From an uncultured Dialister sp. (GTDB taxonomy: Bacteria; Bacillota; Negativicutes; Veillonellales; Dialisteraceae): a stretch of DNA of 7,242 bases. Below, piece by piece: positions 1 through 4,609 of the stretch. Positions within the stretch are counted from its first letter, which is position 1. Every line of letters starts with the position of its first letter. A program made the translations under genes and the position numbers. The stretch covers positions 1 to 7,242 of the forward strand of contig NZ_UPZP01000104.1 in NCBI RefSeq assembly GCF_900538805.1, in the 5' to 3' direction. A model generated the notes under the pieces. That model worked only from the letters and a program-made list of their open reading frames with translations. It did not search any database and had not been told where the DNA came from.

Positions 1-69
1 AAGGTTACCCTTTTTTAAGAAAAAACAATAAATTTCTTCAAAAAAAAGACTTGACATATGACCAGAATA

Positions 70-160
70 CTGAGCCGCAGGCGAAGAATCTCGGTACGCG
101 CCGCAGTTGAGAAAATCGGCAATAAATACCGGTCGGCGGGAAGGCTGCCGATTGGCAGTC
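70..160 (+). repeat. ~90 bp dispersed repeat, copy A
   Basis: It aligns almost end to end with 494-582, with scattered substitutions and a small indel near the right end. It starts with CTGAGCCGCAGGCGAAGAAT, contains a shared core CGGCAATAAATACCGGTCGG, and ends ATTGGCAGTC. In copy A the right end forms a hairpin, CTGCC GATT GGCAG (145-158). The left end contains the mini-palindrome GCC GCA GGC (74-82). The two copies are direct repeats about 330 bp apart. I do not recognise the family. Confidence 0.85.
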
Positions 161-208
161 CGGGCAGCGGAGAGTGTCTTTTCGGCTTGCAGCGTAGTAC
201 ACCCCTGC

Positions 209-221
209 GCCACTTCGTGGC
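209..221. repeat. Perfect mini-palindrome, 5-bp arms, TTC centre
   Basis: GCCAC TTC GTGGC. On the minus strand the centre reads GAA closed by C-G, the C(GNA)G pattern seen throughout the non-coding DNA of this window. A second short palindrome, CCCC TCAA GGGG, lies just downstream at 228-239. Confidence 0.7.
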
Positions 222-299
222 CCTCTTCCCCTCAAGGGGCCGCAAGACGTTACGGGATTAGCCTTTGTGTCACCAGTGGTACATTTCGGAGAGCCAAAG

Positions 300-383
300 C
301 CTTCTTCCTCTGGAAGAAGGTGTCGCCGCAGGCGACGGATGATAGCGGATTTTCGTAGAAAATCCGAGGCCCCGCAGGGGCCT
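300..383. repeat. Cluster of four consecutive perfect triloop hairpins
   Basis: Four palindromes lie almost back to back. At 300-320, arms CCTTCTTCC/GGAAGAAGG surround TCT. At 322-336, GTCGCC/GGCGAC surround GCA. At 346-366, CGGATTTTC/GAAAATCCG surround GTA. At 367-383, AGGCCCC/GGGGCCT surround GCA. Every arm pair is perfect, 6 to 9 bp long, and every centre is exactly 3 nt closed by a C-G pair. There is no T-tract after any of them, so they do not look like ordinary intrinsic terminators. The function is unknown. Confidence 0.85.
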
Positions 384-427
384 ATTTTGAAGAAAAGTAG
401 TCTGCTTAATATCCGGACCTATCCTCA

Positions 428-460
428 GGGCTCCGCCCAGCTCCTTTCTGAGAAAGGAGC
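428..460. repeat. Two adjacent perfect triloop hairpins
   Basis: GGGC TCC GCCC occupies 428-438. It is followed after one base by arms GCTCCTTTC and GAAAGGAGC around TGA (440-460). They have the same design as the 300-383 cluster: perfect arms, a 3-nt centre and a closing C-G pair, with no T-tract. Confidence 0.8.
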
Positions 461-493
461 CTGCATTACGGGCTATCCTCCCCGCCCGTCATT

Positions 494-582
494 CTGAGCC
501 GCAGGCGAAGAATCTTGGTACGTGCCGCAGCTGGGGAAATCGGCAATAAATACCGGTCGGCGGAAGGAACTTATTGGCAGTC
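494..582 (+). repeat. ~90 bp dispersed repeat, copy B
   Basis: This is the second direct copy of the repeat at 70-160. Here the left end forms a longer imperfect hairpin: ATTCT (491-495) pairs with AGAAT (509-513) around GCC GCA GGC (498-506), with a tandem GA/GA mismatch between the two stems. The right-end hairpin of copy A is not preserved, since CTGCCG is replaced by AACTT. Confidence 0.85.
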
Positions 583-674
583 AAACCACAAATTTCCAGT
601 GTCCCTCAAAATTTTCCCGACCACTTTTTGAAATTGACCAGGAACCGAAAATTTATCTGTTCCTGCCTTTTCCA

Positions 675-683
675 TGGTATAAT
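675..683 (+). promoter_or_regulatory. Extended -10 promoter of the alarmone synthetase operon
   Basis: TGG followed directly by a perfect TATAAT (678-683) is an extended -10 element. No good -35 box lies 16-18 bp upstream. A TTGACC at 634-639 is too far away (38 bp) to be its partner. Transcription would start near 690, giving a leader of about 24 nt. The promoter sits inside the upstream extension of the first open frame, which argues against any start codon before it. Confidence 0.65.
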
Positions 684-713
684 AAGAAAGATTTATTTTT
701 TGTAGAAAGAGAC

Positions 714-1337
714 ATGACCATGAACGAATCCATATACGGCGCCTGGAAGGACGCGCTGCCCCAAGTCCTCCATTTTGTCGTTTCCCAAATTGAAGATTTC
801 AGTGAAAAGCGGAAGGAAGAGACCGGGGAAGCGGCCTATGAGCACCTGATTTACCGCATCAAGTCGGAGGACAGCATGCGGGAGAAATGCCGCCGGAAAG
901 GTCTTCCGGAAAGCGCTGCCTCCGCCCTCTATGACATCCACGATGCCATAGGCATCCGCATTGTGTGCTGCTTTCTCAATGATATTTACGAAAATATCGA
1001 TTTCATCCGCTCCATCCCCGGCTGCACCATTGTAAAGGGTAAGGACTACATCAAAAACGCCAAGCCCAACGGTTACCGCAGCTACCACCTGATTATCGAG
1101 CTGGAGGCGCCTTTTGAAGACGTGAAGGGACGAAACCCCGGCCATTTCTTTGTGGAAATCCAGCTCCGCACCATAGCCATGGATTCCTGGGCCAGTCTGG
1201 AGCACCAGATGAAGTACAAAAAGGACATTAAAAATCCGGAGATGATTACCAGGGAACTGAAGCGCTGCGCCGATGAGCTGGCATCCTGCGACCTGTCCAT
1301 GCAGACCATTCGGAACCTTATCCGCCAGGAACACTGA
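714..1337 (+). CDS. Small alarmone synthetase (RelA/SpoT-domain GTP pyrophosphokinase, RelP/YwaC-like)
   Basis: A 207-residue, synthetase-only member of the RelA/SpoT family that should transfer pyrophosphate from ATP to GTP or GDP, making (p)ppGpp in the cytoplasm. Family signatures in order are: RIKSEDSMREK (about 48-58), HDAIGIRIVCCF with the metal-binding Asp at 77, KDYIKNAKPNGYRSYHLII (about 110-128, the G-loop with Tyr121), and VEIQLRT with the second metal ligand Glu148, followed by AMDSWASLEHQMKYK. The C-terminal helices match the tetramer-forming part of small synthetases. There is no HD hydrolase, TGS or ACT domain, so the protein cannot be a long Rel. From memory it resembles B. 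subtilis YwaC/RelP more than YjbM/RelQ. The frame is open upstream to 522, but the promoter at 675-683 lies inside that extension. ATG at 720 is an equally possible start, with AAAGAG (706-711) better spaced for it. The response regulator gene follows after 25 bp. Confidence 0.92.
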   Translation: MTMNESIYGAWKDALPQVLHFVVSQIEDFSEKRKEETGEAAYEHLIYRIKSEDSMREKCRRKGLPESAASALYDIHDAIGIRIVCCFLNDIYENIDFIRSIPGCTIVKGKDYIKNAKPNGYRSYHLIIELEAPFEDVKGRNPGHFFVEIQLRTIAMDSWASLEHQMKYKKDIKNPEMITRELKRCADELASCDLSMQTIRNLIRQEH

Positions 1338-1350
1338 TGATTGTTGAAAT

Positions 1351-1357
1351 AAAGGAG
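1351..1357 (+). promoter_or_regulatory. Ribosome binding site of the response regulator gene
   Basis: AAAGGAG lies 5 nt before the ATG at 1363. It is strong and fixes the start of the regulator. It lies in the 25-bp gap after the synthetase stop codon. Confidence 0.8.
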
Positions 1358-1362
1358 AACCT

Positions 1363-2037
1363 ATGCGTATACTGCTTGCTGAAGATGAAAAAGATATGGC
1401 CGACGTGCTGATTGCCATTATGAAACACCAGGGCTTCGATGTGGACTGGGCGGAAAACGGTGCCGTGGCAGTGGATTTGGCTGCCCGCACCAATTATGAC
1501 TGCATGGTCTTTGATATCATGATGCCCGTGAAGGACGGCATTACCGCCCTGAAGGAAATCCGCGCCGCCGGTGATGTGACGCCGGTCATCATGCTTACCG
1601 CCAAGTCCGAAGTGGACGACCGCATCACAGGCCTTGACTCCGGCGCCGACGACTACCTCACTAAACCCTTTGCCATCGGGGAACTTTTGGCCCGCATCCG
1701 CTCCCTCACCAGAAGGGGAAGGGATTTCACTCCCTCCACCCTCTCCGCCGGTTCCACCAGCCTTGACACGGAGGAACAGGAGCTGTCCGCCCATAATTCC
1801 ATTCGCCTTTCCGGCAAGGAAACAAAACTTATGAAGCTCTTCATGCTTCATGAAGGGAAAAACCTGTCCACGTCCTACATTTTCCAGAAAATCTGGAGCG
1901 GTGAAAAAGGAGTGGATGAAAGCGTGGTGTGGATTTATATTTCGTACCTTCGGGAAAAGCTCTCCGCCATTAATTCGGACCTTGCCATTACCGGAGAAGA
2001 GGGAAAAGATTTCAAACTGACCGTCCGGGAGGGCTAG
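1363..2037 (+). CDS. OmpR/PhoB-family response regulator
   Basis: A 224-residue two-component DNA-binding regulator. The receiver domain (about 1-117) has the acidic pair Glu7/Asp8, the phosphoacceptor Asp51 in VFDIMMP, Thr79 in MLTAKSE, and Lys101 in LTKPF. All residues needed for phosphorylation are present. The C-terminal part (about 124-222) is a winged-helix domain with a recognisable recognition-helix region, ending VWIYISYLREKL and a short beta hairpin. The gene begins 25 bp after the alarmone synthetase and ends one base before the histidine kinase start, so the three are almost certainly co-transcribed. The partner kinase is the next gene. Target promoters cannot be predicted from this window, and autoregulation is possible but unproven. 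The family assignment is secure. The subfamily (PhoB, WalR and so on) is not resolved. Confidence 0.96.
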   Translation: MRILLAEDEKDMADVLIAIMKHQGFDVDWAENGAVAVDLAARTNYDCMVFDIMMPVKDGITALKEIRAAGDVTPVIMLTAKSEVDDRITGLDSGADDYLTKPFAIGELLARIRSLTRRGRDFTPSTLSAGSTSLDTEEQELSAHNSIRLSGKETKLMKLFMLHEGKNLSTSYIFQKIWSGEKGVDESVVWIYISYLREKLSAINSDLAITGEEGKDFKLTVREG

Positions 2038-2038
2038 T

Positions 2039-3322
2039 ATGAATCTTATCAAAAAACTGCGCCGCCGGTTCATCCTTCTGGCCACCCTGGCGGTATTCAT
2101 CATCGTGGCAGGCGCCCTTGGCCTCATCAACATGATGGGCTTCTACGCCATGCGGGAGCACTGCCTGGACACCATGACCTACATCACCCAGAACGGCGGC
2201 ACCATGCCCTCCCGCTACCGCCCGGACACCACCGGCTCCTGGGGAAAGGATTTCTTCCCCGGCATCACCTGGCCGGAGGATACGCCGGAATTTGCCTACC
2301 AGACACGATACTTCTCCCTCCGCCTGGACAGCAGCAGTCACATCACCGCGGTAAACGTGAAAAATATCGTAGCCTTTTCCGAAGAGCAGGCCGTGGAATT
2401 TGCCAAAACCGCCCTCTCCTCCCCTTTGGACAGCGGTTTCCTGCAGAAAAATAAAGCCCGTTACGGCTTCATGAAGACCACCCTCTCCGACGGCGGCACC
2501 CTCCTTGTCATTCTGGACTGCACCCGCGAATTTTCCGACGTCCACACCTTCCTGTCCTATTCCGTGTGGTTCGGCTTCATCTGCATCGTCCTCTACGTCA
2601 TTATCTTCGCCTTCCTCTCCAACCGGGCCATTGCCCCCTTCGTGAGAAATCTGGAAAACCAGAAACGGTTCATCACCAACGCCAGCCACGAGCTGAAAAC
2701 ACCGCTGGCCATTATTTCCGTGAACGCGGAAGCCATGGAAATGATGAACGGAAAGAACCAATGGACCGAAGGCATCATCAAACAGGTGCGCCGCATGTCC
2801 GGCCTCATCAGCCACCTCATCCTCCTTTCCAAGGCAGGAGAAGCCACCAAAGCCCAGCTGCAGTTTGTTTCCTTCTCCGTGAAAGACATGTGCAGCCGCC
2901 TGAAGGAGGACTTCGACCTTCTGGCCAAAGACCAGGGAAAGACTCTCAACCTTTCCGTAGAAGAGGGGCTTACTGCAAAAAGCGATGAAAAATACCTTTC
3001 TGAAATCCTCCATATCCTCCTGGACAACGCGGTGAAATACTGCGACGATAAGGGTACCATCCTTCTTTCCGCCGAAAAAGGGAAGAAAAAGGATACCCTC
3101 CGCCTTGCCGTATCCAACGACTACAAAGACGGCAAAGACGTGGACTACAGCCGCTTCTTTGAACGGTTCTACCGAAACGACGAATCCCACAACAGCAAAA
3201 AATCGGGCTACGGCATAGGCCTCTCCATAGCCCGGGAACTCTCCGCCCTCCTCTCCATCCCTCTCACCGTGGAGTATAAGGACGGAAGGATTGCCTTTGT
3301 ATTGACGGTAAAGATGAAATAG
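2039..3322 (+). CDS. Membrane sensor histidine kinase
   Basis: A 427-residue sensor kinase paired with the preceding regulator. A basic N-terminus leads into membrane helix 1 (about 11-31). An extracytoplasmic domain of about 140 residues follows, then membrane helix 2 (about 174-194) and a dimerisation/phosphoacceptor domain with FITNASHELKTPLA (His217 is the phosphorylated residue). The catalytic ATPase domain has an N box LLDNAVKY (328-334), an F box FFERFYRND (373-381) and a G2 box GYGIGLSIA (390-398). The G1 region VSNDYKDG (358-365) lacks the usual D-x-G-x-G pattern, as in some Firmicutes kinases of this type. No HAMP or PAS domain is evident. GGGAGGG at 2027-2033 is a good ribosome binding site 5 nt before the ATG, placed inside the regulator's last codons, so the pair is probably translationally coupled. 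The signal is unknown. No clear intrinsic terminator follows. Confidence 0.95.
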   Translation: MNLIKKLRRRFILLATLAVFIIVAGALGLINMMGFYAMREHCLDTMTYITQNGGTMPSRYRPDTTGSWGKDFFPGITWPEDTPEFAYQTRYFSLRLDSSSHITAVNVKNIVAFSEEQAVEFAKTALSSPLDSGFLQKNKARYGFMKTTLSDGGTLLVILDCTREFSDVHTFLSYSVWFGFICIVLYVIIFAFLSNRAIAPFVRNLENQKRFITNASHELKTPLAIISVNAEAMEMMNGKNQWTEGIIKQVRRMSGLISHLILLSKAGEATKAQLQFVSFSVKDMCSRLKEDFDLLAKDQGKTLNLSVEEGLTAKSDEKYLSEILHILLDNAVKYCDDKGTILLSAEKGKKKDTLRLAVSNDYKDGKDVDYSRFFERFYRNDESHNSKKSGYGIGLSIARELSALLSIPLTVEYKDGRIAFVLTVKMK

Positions 3323-3389
3323 GGAAAGGGTTCTGAAGAGATAAAAGGTTCTTAAGATTGACCGGCCTTTAGCCGGAGGGTTCTAAGGT

Positions 3390-3418
3390 TTGACAGCGCT
3401 AACGGTCAGTCGATTAAA
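3390..3418 (+). promoter_or_regulatory. Possible weak promoter reading into the repeat region
   Basis: A perfect TTGACA (3390-3395) is followed 17 bp later by ATTAAA (3413-3418), which matches only half of the -10 consensus. There is no gene directly downstream, so if active it would transcribe only the palindrome-rich region. Confidence 0.2.
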
Positions 3419-3443
3419 AAGAAGGCCCTTCTTAATTCTCGTT

Positions 3444-3457
3444 GCCCCTTGAGGGGC
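3444..3457. repeat. Perfect palindrome GCCCC TTGA GGGGC
   Basis: Five-bp G/C arms around a 4-nt centre. The same core, in inverted sense, occurs at 228-239 (CCCC TCAA GGGG), so it is another dispersed short element. CTCGT just upstream and ACGAG just downstream can extend pairing around it. Confidence 0.6.
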
Positions 3458-3530
3458 CATAGGGTGTACGAGGGTAAGATTGATAATGTTGCTCCATTGC
3501 TGCTCTACGCAGGGCCAACTTCGACTGACT

Positions 3531-3554
3531 TGCACATTCTATGCAGAATGTGCA
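3531..3554. repeat. Long perfect inverted repeat (10-bp arms)
   Basis: TGCACATTCT and AGAATGTGCA flank a 4-nt centre ATGC. This is the longest uninterrupted arm pair in the intergenic region and is not followed by a T-tract. It could be an operator-like site or a hairpin. Nothing in the sequence identifies a binding protein. Confidence 0.7.
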
Positions 3555-3586
3555 CAGGCTGAGGGTTGTGGTGGCGGCTGCATGGA

Positions 3587-3603
3587 CACGCCCTGCGGGC
3601 GTG
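3587..3603. repeat. Perfect triloop palindrome, 7-bp arms, TGC centre
   Basis: CACGCCC TGC GGGCGTG. On the minus strand it is a C(GCA)G hairpin. It lies immediately upstream of the 9-bp tandem repeat array at 3604-3648. Confidence 0.75.
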
Positions 3604-3648
3604 AGGGTTCAGAAGGTTCAAAGGGTTAAGAAGGTTCAGAGGGGAAGG
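3604..3648 (+). repeat. 9-bp tandem repeat array (GGTTCARAG type), forward copy
   Basis: Degenerate 9-bp units of the form RGGTTCARA are repeated about four times and end in GAGGGGAAGG. The same unit makes up the arrays at 6985-7020 and 7057-7092, and it occurs in the opposite orientation at 4108-4151. Nine is a multiple of three, so the array is open in all frames and creates spurious Glu-Pro-Phe repeats on the minus strand. Confidence 0.8.
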
Positions 3649-3711
3649 TATCGCCTTCGGCGATAAGTTTTATATTTCGCTTCGCGAAATGGAAAACCAA
3701 ACAACCGCCCT
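3647..3711 (+). repeat. Dispersed repeat module with two 7-bp hairpins, copy 1
   Basis: It starts GGTATCGCC and ends ACAACCGCCCT. It is nearly identical to 7099-7167. It contains the hairpins TATCGCC TTC GGCGATA (3649-3665) and ATTTCGC TTC GCGAAAT (3674-3690). The second hairpin and the following GGAAAACCAAACAACCG segment are perfectly conserved in the other copy, while the first hairpin has a different stem-loop sequence there, yet still pairs. Confidence 0.85.
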
Positions 3712-3748
3712 GCGGGCGTAAAAAAACAGGCCAACCGGGCTTCGCCCG
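3706..3748. repeat. Two further C(GNA)G palindromes
   Basis: CGCCC TGC GGGCG (3706-3718) and CGGGC TTC GCCCG (3736-3748). Both have perfect 5-bp arms and a 3-nt centre closed by C-G. The first overlaps the end of the dispersed module and is cut off in the 7099-7167 copy. Confidence 0.75.
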
Positions 3749-3799
3749 ATGGAAATGCACCCCTCCTACGGCGGTACTTCTCCTAAAGGGAAGCATGTC

Positions 3800-3839
3800 A
3801 CTGGATTCTCAGTCGTCTACGACTCCCTACGAATCCAGT
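3800..3839. repeat. Nested inverted repeat
   Basis: Outer 9-bp arms ACTGGATTC (3800-3808) and GAATCCAGT (3831-3839) enclose an inner hairpin AGTCGT CT ACGACT (3811-3824). The two-level structure could form a cruciform or a folded RNA. The function is unknown. Confidence 0.7.
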
Positions 3840-3849
3840 TCCTTTGCCA

Positions 3850-3958
3850 CCCCGGAGGGGGAAGTTTTCTTGCCGCTATACATTGAGCAGCTTAAGTTAG
3901 CACTAAGGGACAAGTAGAGCAAATCTGCCCCTTCGGGGAAGACGCCGCCGCAGGCGGC
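3850..3958. repeat. Three C(GNA)G palindromes
   Basis: CCCC GGA GGGG (3850-3860), CCCC TTC GGGG (3928-3938), and GCCGCC GCA GGCGGC (3944-3958). The last two are separated by only 5 bp. All have perfect arms and triloop centres. The DNA between 3861 and 3927 shows no structure I can name. Confidence 0.7.
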
Positions 3959-3970
3959 AGAAGGGGTGCA

Positions 3971-4035
3971 TTTTCACGGGCGCCAGCCCGGTTAGCTTGT
4001 TTTCCCACGGGCGTTAGCCCGGTTGTATGGTTTTT
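3971..4035 (+). repeat. Two tandem copies of a 31-bp hairpin-bearing repeat
   Basis: TTTTCaCACGGG-type units repeat with a period of 31 bp. Each contains CGGGC, a 4-nt centre and GCCCG, with centres GCCA (3977-3990) and GTTA (4008-4021), followed by GGTT and a T-rich tail. The arms are identical while the centre differs. T-runs follow each hairpin at some distance (about 4000-4004 and 4031-4035), so weak terminator activity is conceivable. Confidence 0.7.
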
Positions 4036-4090
4036 ACTAGCCCACCAGTTCACTAGCACGCTAGCACACTACACCGGTTTTATTTATACT

Positions 4091-4105
4091 GGCGGCGCAG
4101 CCGCC
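4091..4105. repeat. Perfect triloop palindrome, 6-bp arms, GCA centre
   Basis: GGCGGC GCA GCCGCC, a C(GCA)G mini-hairpin just before the inverted 9-bp repeat array. Confidence 0.75.
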
Positions 4106-4107
4106 CA

Positions 4108-4151
4108 CCTTCCCCTCTGAACCCTCTGCACCTTCTGAACCTTTTGAACCC
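4108..4151 (-). repeat. 9-bp tandem repeat array, inverted copy
   Basis: Read on the minus strand this is GGGTTCAAAAGGTTCAGAAGG followed by a GGGTTCAGAGGGGAAGG ending, the same units and the same terminal GAGGGGAAGG as the forward array at 3604-3648. The two arrays point towards each other and bracket about 460 bp (3649-4107) of palindromes. Confidence 0.8.
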
Positions 4152-4154
4152 GGA

Positions 4155-4167
4155 CTGCCGAAGGCAG
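4155..4167. repeat. Perfect triloop palindrome CTGCC GAA GGCAG
   Basis: Five-bp arms with a GAA centre closed by C-G. It is followed by CCCTTTT, so it could be a weak intrinsic terminator just upstream of the promoter at 4177. Confidence 0.6.
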
Positions 4168-4176
4168 CCCTTTTCC

Positions 4177-4205
4177 TTGACATCTCCTTTCTCAGGTAGT
4201 ATTCT
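4177..4205 (+). promoter_or_regulatory. Strong sigma-A type promoter upstream of panC
   Basis: A perfect -35 box TTGACA (4177-4182), a 17-bp spacer and the -10 box TATTCT (4200-4205, 5 of 6 matches). Transcription would begin near 4212. No ribosome binding site with a convincing gene follows directly, so the product is either a non-coding RNA or a ~400-nt leader of the pantothenate operon. Confidence 0.7.
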
Positions 4206-4211
4206 TTCTTT

Positions 4212-4462
4212 TGGAAGATATGTCTGTACCGGCCTCATAGGGGCATCTCCATTCGGGAGAGCTTGAAATGACATGGACAGGCAGGCCTTTGGAAAGAATT
4301 TCTTGTGATGGCTGCGTAGTATCCCCAGGGAGCTTCAGCAGCTGCAGAGGGGAAAAGATTTCGGCCCATATTTTCCAAAAAAATTCATATCGCTTGGATT
4401 GTAATAACCGAGACGAATGCAGAGATTTCAAACAGCGGGCATCCTTTTCGGGTGCCCTTTTT
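4212..4462 (+). ncRNA. Unidentified leader RNA or small RNA, about 250 nt
   Basis: This segment is bounded by a good promoter (4177-4205) and an intrinsic terminator (4437-4462). Pairing that I can see includes TCTCC/GGAGA near 4246-4260, TCCCC/GGGGA around 4321-4354, and CGG...TCCAA pairing with TTGGA...CCG across about 4366-4411. I compared it by eye with T-box, cobalamin, glycine, SAM, THF, 6S, tmRNA, SRP and RNase P signatures and found no match. It may be an attenuating leader for panC-panD or an independent small RNA. An open frame at 4268-4504 runs through the terminator and is probably not translated. The 5' end is inferred from the promoter. Confidence 0.4.
4437..4462 (+). terminator. 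Intrinsic terminator 1 upstream of panC
   Basis: GGGCATCC pairs with GGGTGCCC (one G-U pair) around TTTTC and is followed directly by TTTTT. It would end the RNA started at about 4212. Confidence 0.75.
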
Positions 4463-4507
4463 GATTCCCGGGGCGCTGACTGCAGAGCAGCAGTTTTCTG
4501 GTGACGT

Positions 4508-4543
4508 AAAAAAGACGCATTCCCTTTGGAGTGCGCCTTTTTT
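4508..4543. terminator. Intrinsic terminator 2 upstream of panC (bidirectional)
   Basis: A 16-nt left arm (4508-4523, six A then GACGCATTCC) pairs with a 16-nt right arm (4528-4543, GGAGTGCGCC then six T) around CTTT, with one A/C mismatch and one G-U pair. The flanking A and T runs allow function in both directions. It stands 66 bp before the panC start, so panC needs either read-through or a promoter after 4543. Confidence 0.8.
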
Positions 4544-4579
4544 GTTGAAATCCTGTCCCGTTGTTGCAGAAAAGCAGTA

Positions 4580-4592
4580 GGGAGTATCTCCC
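4580..4592 (+). promoter_or_regulatory. Small hairpin next to the panC ribosome binding site
   Basis: GGGAG TAT CTCCC is a perfect palindrome directly followed by the ribosome binding site GGGAAGGA (4593-4600). It may influence access of ribosomes to panC. Unlike the other triloop palindromes it does not have a C(GNA)G centre. Confidence 0.4.
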
Positions 4593-4609
4593 GGGAAGGA
4601 TGGCAGAAA

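Larger units (their letters stand above)
1..690. other. Non-coding, repeat-rich region upstream of the alarmone synthetase operon
   Basis: No open frame here looks like a protein gene. Several short overlapping frames exist on both strands, but they run through palindromes and repeats, lack good ribosome binding sites and resemble no family I know. The stretch holds two copies of a ~90 bp repeat (70-160 and 494-582), a dense cluster of perfect hairpins (300-383), further hairpins at 209-221, 428-438 and 440-460, and the promoter of the following operon (675-683). The first 50 bases are A/T-rich and may be the tail of an upstream intergenic region. Confidence 0.7.
3323..4176. other. Non-coding mosaic of palindromes and short tandem repeats
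   Basis: About 850 bp with no credible protein gene on either strand. It carries at least a dozen perfect mini-palindromes, two arrays of a 9-bp GGTTCARAG-type repeat in opposite orientation (3604-3648 and 4108-4151), and a 31-bp tandem hairpin repeat (3971-4035). The first 70 bases also contain degenerate GGTTC-type repeats and the hairpin CCGGC CTTTA GCCGG (3362-3376). I see no tRNA, rRNA fragment, CRISPR array or recognisable transposase remnant. Confidence 0.7.

Noticed and set aside
51..79. TTGACA at 51-56 as a promoter
   Set aside because: No -10-like sequence is found 16-18 bp downstream, where the repeat GC-rich end begins.
300..460. Intrinsic terminators at the upstream hairpins
   Set aside because: No T-tract follows any of the stems, and there is no gene upstream within the window for them to terminate.
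634..639. TTGACC as the -35 box of the operon promoter
   Set aside because: It is 38 bp from the TATAAT, far beyond the workable 16-18 bp spacing.
522..713. N-terminal extension of the alarmone synthetase to an ATG at 522
   Set aside because: The extension overlaps repeat copy B and contains the extended -10 promoter. The family's N-terminus begins near 714-720.
2012..3190. A minus-strand open frame of about 390 codons opposite the histidine kinase
   Set aside because: The + strand frame has every kinase motif. The minus frame has low-complexity composition and no recognisable domain.
4268..4504. A 78-codon + strand open frame upstream of panC with a plausible GGGAG site
   Set aside because: It runs through the intrinsic terminator at 4437-4462 and the peptide resembles nothing. 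A leader peptide is not excluded but is unsupported.
4526..4609. Upstream start for panC at 4526
   Set aside because: It begins inside the second terminator hairpin, and the added residues do not match PanC. ATG 4610 has a suitable ribosome binding site.
4206..4609. T-box, cobalamin, glycine or THF riboswitch, or 6S/tmRNA/SRP RNA
   Set aside because: None of the conserved sequence boxes I know for these RNAs could be found. A covariance search is needed to be certain.
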